The notes below the pieces were generated by a model. That model saw only the letters and a list, made by a program, of their open reading frames with translations, did no database searches and was not told the DNA's origin. Both the position numbers and the translations under genes were made by a program. From positions 1-54,513 of the forward strand of contig CAZJUO010000001.1 in assembly GCA_964549245.1 (NCBI GenBank): a DNA stretch of 54,513 nt, in the 5' to 3' direction. Of the stretch, positions 7,690 through 15,473 are shown in pieces; the stretch's first letter is position 1; each line of letters starts with the position of its first letter. The DNA comes from CAZJUO01 sp964549245. Lineage in GTDB: Bacteria; Patescibacteriota; Patescibacteriia; UBA10025; JAHIVO01.

Positions 7690-8112
7690 TTATTCGTTAC
7701 CTGCTCTGTTTTCTAATCCCTTTACGAAAAATTTATGGAATTTTTCAACAGCTGAACCCGGAGTCATATCCTTCCTCTCCGTTAAACCTTGCCAAAACTG
7801 AAAATCATTTTCAGACTCCAGCGCTTGATCCACTACAGCTTGGAGTAAATCTTTAGCCGTAGCGCGGGCTCCTCCAGCAATAAGAATATCTTTTATCTCC
7901 TGAAGTTGGGTACGTACTTCTTCATTTCTCCCCTCAAGCTGAAACAGTTTTATTTCTTTACCGCGATATGGTTTTAAACCTTTGAATAGCCTCTCGAATT
8001 GCTTTTTATAATCCTCCATTTTTTCTGCCTGTTCCTCGGTAATCTCTGGGACTGTTTCCTCGAGTTCTTCACTCGCCTCCATCATGGCCTCGGGGTTTTT
8101 GTTGTTTTCCAT
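7690..8112 (-). CDS. Uncharacterised acidic 140-residue protein downstream of the HtrA protease
   Basis: I do not recognise the family. The protein is soluble, with an acidic N-terminal 35 residues rich in Glu (ASEELEETVPEITEEQAE) that is likely coiled coil or disordered. A predicted alpha-helical remainder follows (EIKLFQLEGRNEEVRTQLQE, then LLQAVVDQALESENDFQFWQ). No signal peptide, cysteine cluster or catalytic motif is visible. It follows the HtrA gene by 27 bases and precedes the bidirectional terminator, so it is probably the second gene of that transcript. Confidence 0.75.
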   Translation of the reverse strand: MENNKNPEAMMEASEELEETVPEITEEQAEKMEDYKKQFERLFKGLKPYRGKEIKLFQLEGRNEEVRTQLQEIKDILIAGGARATAKDLLQAVVDQALESENDFQFWQGLTERKDMTPGSAVEKFHKFFVKGLENRAGNE

Positions 8113-8139
8113 AGTTAAAATATATTAATGATTATTGAT

Positions 8140-9471
8140 TTAATCTTCAGCTTTCGCCAAGGTGGCGCTTACTTCTTTTTCCTGGTCATCGTGCAATACT
8201 TTCATGGTCACCGTATCACCCGGATTGTACTTTTGCAACTCCCGCGCCAGGCTGCGGTCCTGGGTTATTGTTTCGCCGTTGATTTCCAGAATGATGTCAT
8301 TTTCCACCAAACCGGCTTTATCCGCTGGGCTGCCGGGTATGACCGCCAATTCCGCAGCGCTGCTGCCACGCACGATCAAAGCCCCATAATCAACTGACAG
8401 GTTGTTGGTTTCAGCGATCTGCTCGTTAATCAGCAAATACCGCACGCCGAGATACGGCCGGATAATTTCACCGTTTTGTTTTACGCTCTCGATAGCTTTT
8501 TTGGCCTGGTTGATCGGGATAGCGAAACCAACCAGCTGGCCTTCTTGGCTAATGGCCGTATTAACGCCAATAACTTGCCCGGCTAAATTAATCAGCGGAC
8601 CGCCAGAATTGCCGAAATTGATCGCTGCGTCTGTTTGAATGATGTTTTCCAATGTTTCAGATTGCCCTTGCGCGTCACCGGCCGTGATCGTGCGTGATAA
8701 TCCAGAGACAATCCCCCTGGTAACGGTATTGGTATACTCACCCAGAGTATTGCCGATGGCTATGACCGTCTGACCGATCTTCAAAGCATCCGAATCGCCT
8801 AGAGTGACTATAGGCAAATCCTTGGCTTCGATCTTGATCAAGGCAATGTCATTATACGGATCAGAATCTAAAACCTTTGCTTCATACTCTTCGCCGCTGG
8901 CTAGAATTACCGTATATTTAGCCCCATCAGTATTTACTACGTGTTTGTTGGTAACAATGAGACCATCGCTCGTTATGATAAATCCCGTACCGGCGCCGAC
9001 CTGCTGCTCCCCTTCCGGAACATCAAAACGAAACGGCAGATCAAATAAATTACCAAACGGTGAAGTACCTAGGCCAGAATTATTATATATTTCACTCAAA
9101 TCCTGCGTTACGATAATACTGACTACCGAGTGGCTCACTTTTTCTACCGCCGTAATGGTTTCGGAGTTTTCTTCAATGGTAATGTTTTTAGAGCCGCTTA
9201 TGGCATCCGTATTGCTGTTCGTTGTTTGGGCGTAGCTTTGGCCGAAAACATTTTTCTGCACCCATGAGCTCACCCTACTATCGGTAATAGCCCAGGTTCC
9301 CATCAATAAACCTGCGATGCCGCCAACAATAATACTTATAGCGATCACTCCAGCCAATAGCCTGTTCAGCCCACGGTTATCCAGGGCAACGGATTCTTTT
9401 TTGGTATTTATTTTATCTGTCTTTTGGGAGGAGGCTCCCTTTTTTTGATTTTTAGAATCAGTTGTATTCAT
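8140..9471 (-). CDS. Membrane-anchored HtrA/DegP-type serine protease with PDZ domain
   Basis: This 443-residue trypsin-like quality-control protease acts outside the membrane. A cytoplasmic Lys/Ser-rich tail is followed by one transmembrane segment (about residues 37-62). The protease domain carries the catalytic triad His177 (VTNKHVV), Asp208 (DPYNDIALI) and Ser289 (NFGNSGGPL). One C-terminal PDZ domain (about residues 345-435) has GSPADKAGLVENDIILEING. This is the DegS/HtrA single-PDZ layout, expected to degrade or chaperone misfolded exported proteins, fitting a genome rich in giant secreted proteins. A promoter lies at 9509-9536. Confidence 0.95.
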   Translation of the reverse strand: MNTTDSKNQKKGASSQKTDKINTKKESVALDNRGLNRLLAGVIAISIIVGGIAGLLMGTWAITDSRVSSWVQKNVFGQSYAQTTNSNTDAISGSKNITIEENSETITAVEKVSHSVVSIIVTQDLSEIYNNSGLGTSPFGNLFDLPFRFDVPEGEQQVGAGTGFIITSDGLIVTNKHVVNTDGAKYTVILASGEEYEAKVLDSDPYNDIALIKIEAKDLPIVTLGDSDALKIGQTVIAIGNTLGEYTNTVTRGIVSGLSRTITAGDAQGQSETLENIIQTDAAINFGNSGGPLINLAGQVIGVNTAISQEGQLVGFAIPINQAKKAIESVKQNGEIIRPYLGVRYLLINEQIAETNNLSVDYGALIVRGSSAAELAVIPGSPADKAGLVENDIILEINGETITQDRSLARELQKYNPGDTVTMKVLHDDQEKEVSATLAKAED

Positions 9472-9508
9472 AGTTTATAATTGTTTAAATTATTAAATGG
9501 TATTTTTA

Positions 9509-9536
9509 ATTATCCAACAAAATTACTTTTTGTCAA
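9509..9536 (-). promoter_or_regulatory. Sigma-70-type promoter for the HtrA gene
   Basis: On the reverse strand TTGACA (9531-9536), 16-base spacer, GATAAT (9509-9514). The leader to the HtrA ATG is about 30 bases. Confidence 0.72.
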
Positions 9537-9592
9537 GATATGCAAAACGGGCATACGGTTTCCCCCTGATATGCTTTATTTAGTATATATTG

Positions 9593-9934
9593 TTATTCTA
9601 ACTTTTGGAAGCAGTCGTTAAATTCCTGTCCAGACGACCAACTGCATTTATTGTGTATGCAAATACAGTCAGCATAATCATAACAGGCATACTCATCCTT
9701 CCATTCACAAGTAGTAAATGTACCTGAAGCCTGATCACGCGGCAAGCATAATTGCTGTGAACACCCAGCTCGCAAGCAATCTTCGTCAGCGTAACACTCA
9801 ATGGCAGAAACTGGCTGGTCACTAGTAACGCTCGTGCTGGTAGTATCGGTATTTGACCGGTCAACCCATAATGCGGCTATAAATATGGAAATCGCTAAGA
9901 TAAACGCAATGACTAAAAAAATATTCTTTCTCAT
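9593..9934 (-). CDS. Small anchored or secreted cysteine-cluster protein
   Basis: The 113-residue protein starts with a hydrophobic signal/anchor (residues 5-23), then a short Ser/Thr linker. A compact domain with ten cysteines follows: IECYADEDC, AGCSQQLC, TTCEWKDEYACYDYADCICI and NKCSW. The spacing resembles the bacterial eight-cysteine-cluster family of exported proteins; function of that family is unknown to me. Disulphides would form outside the membrane. It follows the NodB-like gene by 18 bases and is probably co-transcribed with it. Confidence 0.8.
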   Translation of the reverse strand: MRKNIFLVIAFILAISIFIAALWVDRSNTDTTSTSVTSDQPVSAIECYADEDCLRAGCSQQLCLPRDQASGTFTTCEWKDEYACYDYADCICIHNKCSWSSGQEFNDCFQKLE

Positions 9935-9952
9935 ATCAATAATAATGGTTAA

Positions 9953-10873
9953 TTATTGCAACAACGTATCCAGCGGAACGATGGAATACCCCTGCCCTTC
10001 AGCTTCGGTAATCACTTGAGGAACGATTTCCGCGGTGATGGCGTTACTGGCTTGCATGAGGACGATAGCCCCATTGCGCAGTGATGAGATGACACGTTCC
10101 TTCGAATCACTGGCCGAATAATCGGATGACCAATCCAGCGCATCAACAGTCCAGGTAATCGGGCAATACCCCGCTTCGGTTACCGTTGCCACTACCGTTT
10201 CGTCACTAGCGCCGTATGGCGGCCGAAAAAACGGTTTAGTGCTTTTACCGGTCTGTGCCGAGATAGCCCCATCAGCCTGTTCAAGCTGCTCCTCCATGGC
10301 TCCGGCTGTAAGATCAGTAAACCGCGGGTGATCATAGCTCAAATTGTAGATGGAAAATCCTGCCTCAGCAATAGTTTTGATCAAATCAGGATTCTCCTCC
10401 GCCACGTCTCCACGGGCAAAAAAATCAGCTGGCGTATCAGTCGAGGTAAGCGCCTCAAGCACCTTTTGCACGTCACCTTCCTTGGTAGTGCCTACATTGA
10501 AAGTAAGGCTTATCTGCTTGCTGGAGCCATCACCTGATGACACGGTTGCTTCGCAATCTTCCGCGCTAAAGGCAACGCTCTGTTCAGCCACGCTATTGGT
10601 ATTTGATGCGGTGTTAGTGCTGGCATTGCTATTTTGATTGCTGTTTGCCGCGTTATTGGAATTTTCATCAATCATTTCCTCTGATGGAGCAACATTCGTA
10701 TTGCTAGGTTCAGGAACGTTTGATTCCAGGCTTGGTGCCGGGCTAAACAATGCTCGGCCAATGAGATAGACAACGATAATAATACCAACGATAAGCAGCG
10801 CCTTTCCGAGAGAAAAGCGTGAAGCCAAGCTTCGTTTTGGTTTATAACCTTGATATCGTCTATAATTCGCCAT
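9953..10873 (-). CDS. Membrane-anchored NodB-fold (polysaccharide deacetylase-like) protein with degenerate catalytic motifs
   Basis: The 306-residue protein has a membrane anchor (about residues 24-42), an Asn/Ser-rich linker (50-100) and a NodB-homology domain (118-306). The fold is clear from FFARGDVAEENPDLIKTIAE, RPPYG (217-221) and TVDALDW (242-248). The metal and catalytic positions are mostly lost. Motif 1 TFDDG is TFNVG (Asn126, Val127). In motif 2 the first metal histidine is Leu178 (NLSYDH), with His182 kept. The motif 5 histidine is Gln274. It therefore probably lacks classical Zn-dependent deacetylase activity and may bind glycans of the cell wall. Promoter at 10888-10916. Confidence 0.88.
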   Translation of the reverse strand: MANYRRYQGYKPKRSLASRFSLGKALLIVGIIIVVYLIGRALFSPAPSLESNVPEPSNTNVAPSEEMIDENSNNAANSNQNSNASTNTASNTNSVAEQSVAFSAEDCEATVSSGDGSSKQISLTFNVGTTKEGDVQKVLEALTSTDTPADFFARGDVAEENPDLIKTIAEAGFSIYNLSYDHPRFTDLTAGAMEEQLEQADGAISAQTGKSTKPFFRPPYGASDETVVATVTEAGYCPITWTVDALDWSSDYSASDSKERVISSLRNGAIVLMQASNAITAEIVPQVITEAEGQGYSIVPLDTLLQ

Positions 10874-10887
10874 ATATGCCTAGTATT

Positions 10888-10916
10888 ATTATAGGAAAAA
10901 TTAACCTTTTCGTAAA
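10888..10916 (-). promoter_or_regulatory. Promoter for the NodB-like gene
   Basis: On the reverse strand TTTACG (10911-10916), 17-base spacer, TATAAT (10888-10893). The -10 is perfect and the -35 matches 4 of 6 consensus bases. Confidence 0.6.
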
Positions 10917-10920
10917 CAGC

Positions 10921-10955
10921 CTAAAAAATTACACCAACGCTTACTGCGCCGTTGC
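10921..10955 (-). terminator. Probable terminator after the DUF4430-like gene
   Basis: On the reverse strand CAACG (10950-10954) pairs with CGTTG (10935-10939), with GCG/CGC inside, and a run of six T follows at 10922-10928. It separates this transcript from the next promoter. Confidence 0.5.
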
Positions 10956-10987
10956 ACACATATAGTAGCTAAAGGCAGTTTTTCTCG

Positions 10988-11467
10988 TTATGGCAGCACA
11001 AATTCCACGGTATCACCCGGCCCTACCTGTACAGCCCCGATGTCAGCGATAGCTGGACCGCCGTTTATGCGTACCTGCCACCAATCCCCGCTTGCTGGAC
11101 TGGGCATACCCGCAAGTTCAGTAACCACCAAGCCTTGGGCGCTCATTTCCAAACGATAGCCCAATGCGTACGTATCATCCATCATTTGCAAAAATTGCCG
11201 CATGGCCATAGCCTCATTCATGCCAAGTTCCATGCGGAGAGAATTGTTGTTCGGACGCTCAATGGCTACATTTGTTATACCGACCGCCACACCAGCCACC
11301 CTCCCCGTGGCGCTATGAGGAGCTGAAACCAAGATGTCCTGTTGGACCGCCGATTCTATAGTAGCATCAGTATAGGCTCCCGCACTGGCCAAAGCAGTAA
11401 TACTGATGACAAAAGCAATCACTAGAGTCGTCGTATAGCCGATATGAATACCTGTTTTCTTGGACAT
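10988..11467 (-). CDS. Anchored or secreted protein with DUF4430-like C-terminal domain
   Basis: The 159-residue protein has an N-terminal hydrophobic segment (residues 12-31) that acts as signal or anchor. Its C-terminal region reads GDWWQVRINGGPAIADIGA followed by VGPGDTVEFVLP. This matches the pattern of DUF4430 (a beta-grasp-like, transcobalamin-like domain: WWxxxxNGxxAxxGAxxxxxxxGDxVxF). Such domains often sit in exported proteins and may bind ligands. The link to a ligand is not shown here. It follows nrdR by 15 bases, and a likely terminator is at 10921-10955. Confidence 0.7.
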   Translation of the reverse strand: MSKKTGIHIGYTTTLVIAFVISITALASAGAYTDATIESAVQQDILVSAPHSATGRVAGVAVGITNVAIERPNNNSLRMELGMNEAMAMRQFLQMMDDTYALGYRLEMSAQGLVVTELAGMPSPASGDWWQVRINGGPAIADIGAVQVGPGDTVEFVLP

Positions 11468-11482
11468 ATGTTTTAAATAATA

Positions 11483-11944
11483 TTATTTCTTCTTTTTTTT
11501 CAAAATTTTGCTTAATTCTTTTTGGAATGTTTTAGCATCCTTAAACGAACTATATACCGAAGCAAACCGTATGTAGGCAACATCATCCACTTTTTTCAGA
11601 TGTTTCATGATAATCTCACCAACCTGCCGGCTTTTAATTTCATCCTTTCCCCCGAGCTGGATATCACGTTCTATCTGATTAACCAGTTTCTTAAACTCAT
11701 CTTGGGTTATGGGCCTTTTTTCAAGGGATTTTTTCAAGCCATTTTCCAGCTTTTCTTTACTGTATGGCTCTTTACGGCCGTCTCTCTTAACGATCGTTAG
11801 GTTTAGTATTTCCACTTCCTCATAGGTAGAAAACCGAAACCCGCACTTCAAGCATTCACGGCGCCGGCGCACTGCCATACCCTCGTTGACCAAACGGGAG
11901 TCGGTTACCTTAGTATCAGGATAATGGCACGATGGACATTTCAT
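11483..11944 (-). CDS. nrdR: Ribonucleotide reductase transcriptional repressor NrdR
   Basis: NrdR represses ribonucleotide reductase operons in response to the dATP/ATP balance. The 153-residue protein has the N-terminal zinc ribbon with Cys3, Cys6, Cys31 and Cys34 (MKCPSCHYPDTKVTDSR; CLKCGFRFSTYE) and an ATP-cone domain (about residues 46-136, with VKRDGRKEPYSKEKLENGL). Length and start match the family. It follows ftsZ by about 100 bases and may be expressed with the division genes. No nrd gene and no convincing pair of NrdR boxes is seen in the window. Confidence 0.95.
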   Translation of the reverse strand: MKCPSCHYPDTKVTDSRLVNEGMAVRRRRECLKCGFRFSTYEEVEILNLTIVKRDGRKEPYSKEKLENGLKKSLEKRPITQDEFKKLVNQIERDIQLGGKDEIKSRQVGEIIMKHLKKVDDVAYIRFASVYSSFKDAKTFQKELSKILKKKKK

Positions 11945-12046
11945 AGCCTTTTTGATATATGGTAAAACATTTCCAATACGCGTTATATGAAGACAGTAAT
12001 CCTTTCTTCTACAATATTGAAATTCGTAACCTTAACGGTTAATTGT

Positions 12047-13276
12047 TCACATCATTTTTTTCCGGATAAACGCCGGTATTTCCAGATCTTCCTCCTCCTC
12101 CTTAGTTTTTTTCTCTTGATCGAGTGTTTCACGAACCTCTGGTTTTTGGCGTGGCCTTGGTTTGCTCGCTTCCGGAACGCTGCGTGTTTGGGTAGCGGCC
12201 GGTTTGAACGTACTTGCGGTAAATGATGGGCGCTCCCGCTCCTCTGTATCGAAACTTGACTCGAATTCAATTGGCTTTATTTTTTTGACCGGTTTTTGTT
12301 TTCCGCCAAAACCAGTGGCAATCACGGTGATCTTGACCTGGTCTTTCATAGATTCATCGATGACCGAACCAAAAATCACGCGGGCGTTTGGATCAGCTGA
12401 AGAAGTAATAATGCGTGCCGCTTCATTAACCTCATACATGCCCAAATCAGGACCGCCCGTAACCGTAAACAAAATCCCCTTGGCGCCCTCAATAGAAAGC
12501 TCAAGCAGCGGGCTATCTATGGCCGCTTTGGCCGCGTCTACCGCCCGATTGTCACCTGAACCTTGGCCAATGCCCATCAAGGCCGAACCGGCATTTTCCA
12601 TGATTGATTTCACGTCGGCAAAATCAACGTTGATAAGACCGGGCACTGTTATCAAGTCAGAAATGCCCTGGACGCCCTGGCGCAGTATTTCATCAACCGT
12701 ACCAAAAGCTTCCAATAATGAAGTTTTTTTATCAATGATTTGCAAAATTCGGTCGTTAGGGATAACAATGCTGGTATCAACCCGGTCCATCAGCTCCCCT
12801 AAACCGCCGTCAGCGATAGAGCGCCGCTGCGCCCCCTCAAAAGCAAACGGCTTGGTAATAACCCCTACCGTCAAAGCGTTCACCTCCTTGGCAATATCAG
12901 CTAGCAATGGAGCCGCACCTGTACCCGTGCCGCCGCCTAGGCCACAGGTTACAAAAACCATATCAGAGCCTTTTAACAGCTCGTGGATCTCGTCTTGGCT
13001 TTCTTCAGCGGCTTTACGCCCTACTTCCGGATCCATGCCAGCACCCAAACCTCGGGTGGTAGATTTACCGATATGCAGTTTGACCGGGGCTTTGGAATGA
13101 TGCAGCGCCTGGGCGTCAGTATTGACGGCCACAAACTCTACCCCGCGTATCTTACTGTCTATCATTCGATCAATAGCCGCCCCTCCAGAGCCTCCGATGC
13201 CGACTACTTTTATTTTGGCAAATGTTTCTATGTCTGGTTTTATTTCCATATTGTTCCGATTATTACGCTGTTTCAT
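12047..13276 (-). CDS. ftsZ: Cell division GTPase FtsZ
   Basis: Tubulin homologue that polymerises into the Z-ring at the division site. In the 409-residue protein the Rossmann start is IKVVGIGGSGGAAIDRM, the GTP-binding signature GGGTGTG lies at 114-120, and the synergy T7 loop is in NVDFADVKSIMENAG (near residue 218). A variable linker (about 320-390) ends in the conserved tail LEIPAFIRKKMM, which binds FtsA. An internal Met at residue 10 is an alternative start. The gene follows ftsA by 23 bases, the usual bacterial order. Confidence 0.97.
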   Translation of the reverse strand: MKQRNNRNNMEIKPDIETFAKIKVVGIGGSGGAAIDRMIDSKIRGVEFVAVNTDAQALHHSKAPVKLHIGKSTTRGLGAGMDPEVGRKAAEESQDEIHELLKGSDMVFVTCGLGGGTGTGAAPLLADIAKEVNALTVGVITKPFAFEGAQRRSIADGGLGELMDRVDTSIVIPNDRILQIIDKKTSLLEAFGTVDEILRQGVQGISDLITVPGLINVDFADVKSIMENAGSALMGIGQGSGDNRAVDAAKAAIDSPLLELSIEGAKGILFTVTGGPDLGMYEVNEAARIITSSADPNARVIFGSVIDESMKDQVKITVIATGFGGKQKPVKKIKPIEFESSFDTEERERPSFTASTFKPAATQTRSVPEASKPRPRQKPEVRETLDQEKKTKEEEEDLEIPAFIRKKMM

Positions 13277-13299
13277 ATAATAAAACTAAATTAGTGAAA

Positions 13300-14553
13300 T
13301 TATGGAATTAAAGATTTGAACCATTTTTTCATTTTTGTAGTGGCATCAGTTACCGACGAGAATTTCGGCATGGACATCCGGCGATCATCGCCGCCCTGCC
13401 CAAACAACCCGAGGCCCCAGTACAGAAGCCCGATAGCCGTAGAATAATTCAGGTCATTGACTTTATCCACCGCGGTTGATCCGAGATCGCGCGGATAGCC
13501 CAACGAAGCCGGCAGTTTGAATTGCTGCTTGGCTACTTCGACCAATCCGGGCAGTTTAGCGCCGCCGCCGGTCAAAATAACGCCGGCCGGCAGCAATCCG
13601 GATCGGTCAACCTTTTGCAGTTCCTTATCAGCCATTTTGAATATTTCTTCGCAGCGGGCTTCGATGATTTCTGAAACGTGTTTTTTTGAGACCACTCCTT
13701 CTTCCCGTGAATCAATTTCTTCCAGGTTGATTTCGTCGCGTTTGCTGATCTCTCCGGGCAGGGCTGAACCATGCTCTATCTTTATCTTTTCGGCCAATTC
13801 TATAGAGGTGCGCAAACCAATGGCAATATCGTTGGTGATGTGGCTTGAACCGACCGGCAAGATAGCGGTGTGCAGTACGTCTCCCTCTTCAAAGACAAGC
13901 AGGCTGGTAGTCGCTCCCCCAATGTTCAATAAACATACTCCCAGATCTTTCTGCTTTTTGGTCAAGGCTGATTCCGCGCTGGCCAAAACACCGAGGACAA
14001 GATCATCGATATCAATACCGGTGCGGTAAATGCATTTGGTAATATTTTTTATCTGTGAGGTGAGCCCCTGGATAATTTGCGCGTCTACTTCCAAGCGGAT
14101 CCCGGTCATGCCGATAGGATCCTTGACCCCTTTCTGGTTATCCACCGTAAAACTGCGCGGCACCACATGCAAAATTTCGTAGTTCGGGGGAGTGGCTACC
14201 GCTTGCGCCGCCTCGATAACCCGCTCTACGTCTTCCTCGCGGATCTCCCCGTCTGACTTGGACACCGCGATAACCCCATGCGAATCCTGTGAAGTGATAT
14301 GGCTGCCGTTAATGCCGACAAAAGCGTGCTCGATAGGAATACCGGTCATGCGTTCAGCTTTTTCCAAAGCTCCGGATATGGAAGATACCGCATCCTCAAT
14401 GCTGGTTATCGCTCCTTTATTCACCCCTTCGGCCGGATTCTCGGCAGCTCCCAAGACGTGAATCTTGTTATCATGGGGGTTTACTTGACCAACTACTACG
14501 CGAATAGTAGACGATCCTATGTCTAATCCTGTTAATATTTGTTCTCGCGCCAT
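13300..14553 (-). CDS. ftsA: Cell division protein FtsA
   Basis: Actin-like ATPase that tethers FtsZ filaments to the membrane. The 417-residue protein shows the ATPase phosphate-1 motif LTGLDIGSSTIRVVVGQ, the FtsA-specific 1C domain (about 85-165, with VPRSFTVDNQKGVKDPIGMT), phosphate-2 in LLNIGGATTSLLVFEEGD, and the adenosine motif VILTGGGAKLPGL. It ends with the short amphipathic helix KMKKWFKSLIP that inserts into the membrane. Promoter at 14576-14604. Confidence 0.96.
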   Translation of the reverse strand: MAREQILTGLDIGSSTIRVVVGQVNPHDNKIHVLGAAENPAEGVNKGAITSIEDAVSSISGALEKAERMTGIPIEHAFVGINGSHITSQDSHGVIAVSKSDGEIREEDVERVIEAAQAVATPPNYEILHVVPRSFTVDNQKGVKDPIGMTGIRLEVDAQIIQGLTSQIKNITKCIYRTGIDIDDLVLGVLASAESALTKKQKDLGVCLLNIGGATTSLLVFEEGDVLHTAILPVGSSHITNDIAIGLRTSIELAEKIKIEHGSALPGEISKRDEINLEEIDSREEGVVSKKHVSEIIEARCEEIFKMADKELQKVDRSGLLPAGVILTGGGAKLPGLVEVAKQQFKLPASLGYPRDLGSTAVDKVNDLNYSTAIGLLYWGLGLFGQGGDDRRMSMPKFSSVTDATTKMKKWFKSLIP

Positions 14554-14575
14554 AATATTATTTTGGTATATATGT

Positions 14576-14604
14576 ATTATAAGATAAATTTAAAAACCAT
14601 GCAA
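14576..14604 (-). promoter_or_regulatory. Promoter for ftsA-ftsZ
   Basis: On the reverse strand TTGCAT (14599-14604), 17-base spacer, TATAAT (14576-14581), about 20 bases before the ftsA ATG. Confidence 0.6.
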
Positions 14605-14654
14605 TGGGGTACCCCCAACTGAACAAATTATTTGTTTGCTTTACATTTTTCAAA

Positions 14655-15023
14655 TCACTGCGGCCAAAGGTATGGAGCAAAGATGAGAATACCAGTTACT
14701 ACCGCTCCGACCGAAGCTACCAGTACCGCGGCGGCCATAATATCCTTAATCACCTGCACATAGAAATGAATTCGCGGCCGAAGTATATCAGCCAGTTTTT
14801 CAAAAATTGTATTGATCAGCTCCAAGATGAGCACCAGTATAATCACTAAAAATAAAATTATCGCCTGCCAAAGCTCCACTTGAAAATACAGCATCAGCAC
14901 AATCACTGCCAGACTAATCAATAGGTGAATACGAATATTTTGCTCGTTTTTGAAAACAAACCAAAACCCGCGGAATGCATAGCGAAAACTTTTTACTAAT
15001 CTTTTAGAATCAATAAATGACAT
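14655..15023 (-). CDS. dgkA: Diacylglycerol/undecaprenol kinase (DgkA family)
   Basis: Small integral membrane kinase of 122 residues that phosphorylates undecaprenol or diacylglycerol, recycling the lipid carrier for cell-wall synthesis. An amphipathic N-terminus (FRYAFRGFWFVFKNEQN, with Glu28) precedes three membrane helices. The active-site motifs are LELINTIFEKLAD (Glu68, Asn71, Glu75) and KDIMAAAVL (Lys93, Asp94). The ATG abuts the ybeY stop codon (TAA-ATG), so translation is probably coupled. In Gram-positive-like lineages the usual substrate is undecaprenol. Confidence 0.93.
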   Translation of the reverse strand: MSFIDSKRLVKSFRYAFRGFWFVFKNEQNIRIHLLISLAVIVLMLYFQVELWQAIILFLVIILVLILELINTIFEKLADILRPRIHFYVQVIKDIMAAAVLVASVGAVVTGILIFAPYLWPQ

Positions 15024-15473
15024 TTATGTAATGTTAAAACCTTTGAGGCAATGGCTGATAATTTTATTTTTTTGGGTATCCATCCGTCGTTGGTCCTGCC
15101 TGGTCGCGTGGCCATAGCCGATAATATGCAAAAAACCATGGACCAACAACAGCAAGAGCTCATTGGTCACCGTATTGCCATGTTCGGCGGCTTGCGAGCG
15201 CATGAATGGATAAGCAATGATTATTTCCCCTAACAAAGTAGTGCCATGAGGCACTGTCCTACTATCTTGTTCAGCAAAAGACAGTACATCGGTGGCTGAA
15301 TTCTTGCGGCGATATTTCTTATTCAGCTTTTTTACCGTAGCATCATCAACCAAGGCAATGGAAACTTCCCGCCCTCGATACCGAGGGTACAGTTTTCCCA
15401 GACAACGAAATAATAATTTTATTTTCTGGCGGGGACAGTAATATGGAGCTGATGTGTATATTCCAACGTTCAT
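15024..15473 (-). CDS. ybeY: Endoribonuclease YbeY (rRNA maturation factor)
   Basis: Single-strand-specific metal-dependent RNase involved in 16S rRNA 3'-end maturation and ribosome quality control. The 149-residue protein has the conserved KYRRKNSATDVLSF segment, GEIIIAYPF, and the zinc motif HGFLHIIGYGH with His112, His116 and His122. The aspartate usual before the third histidine (GYDH) is glycine here. Its ATG overlaps the stop of the upstream TSP3 gene by one base (TAATG), and dgkA follows directly, an arrangement common across bacteria. Confidence 0.93.
   Translation of the reverse strand: MNVGIYTSAPYYCPRQKIKLLFRCLGKLYPRYRGREVSIALVDDATVKKLNKKYRRKNSATDVLSFAEQDSRTVPHGTTLLGEIIIAYPFMRSQAAEHGNTVTNELLLLLVHGFLHIIGYGHATRQDQRRMDTQKNKIISHCLKGFNIT

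Noticed and set aside
15117..15140. Glycine in the YbeY GYGH motif as sign of an inactive enzyme
   Set aside because: The three metal-binding histidines are intact; the Asp position before the third histidine is not a ligand, so activity is not excluded.
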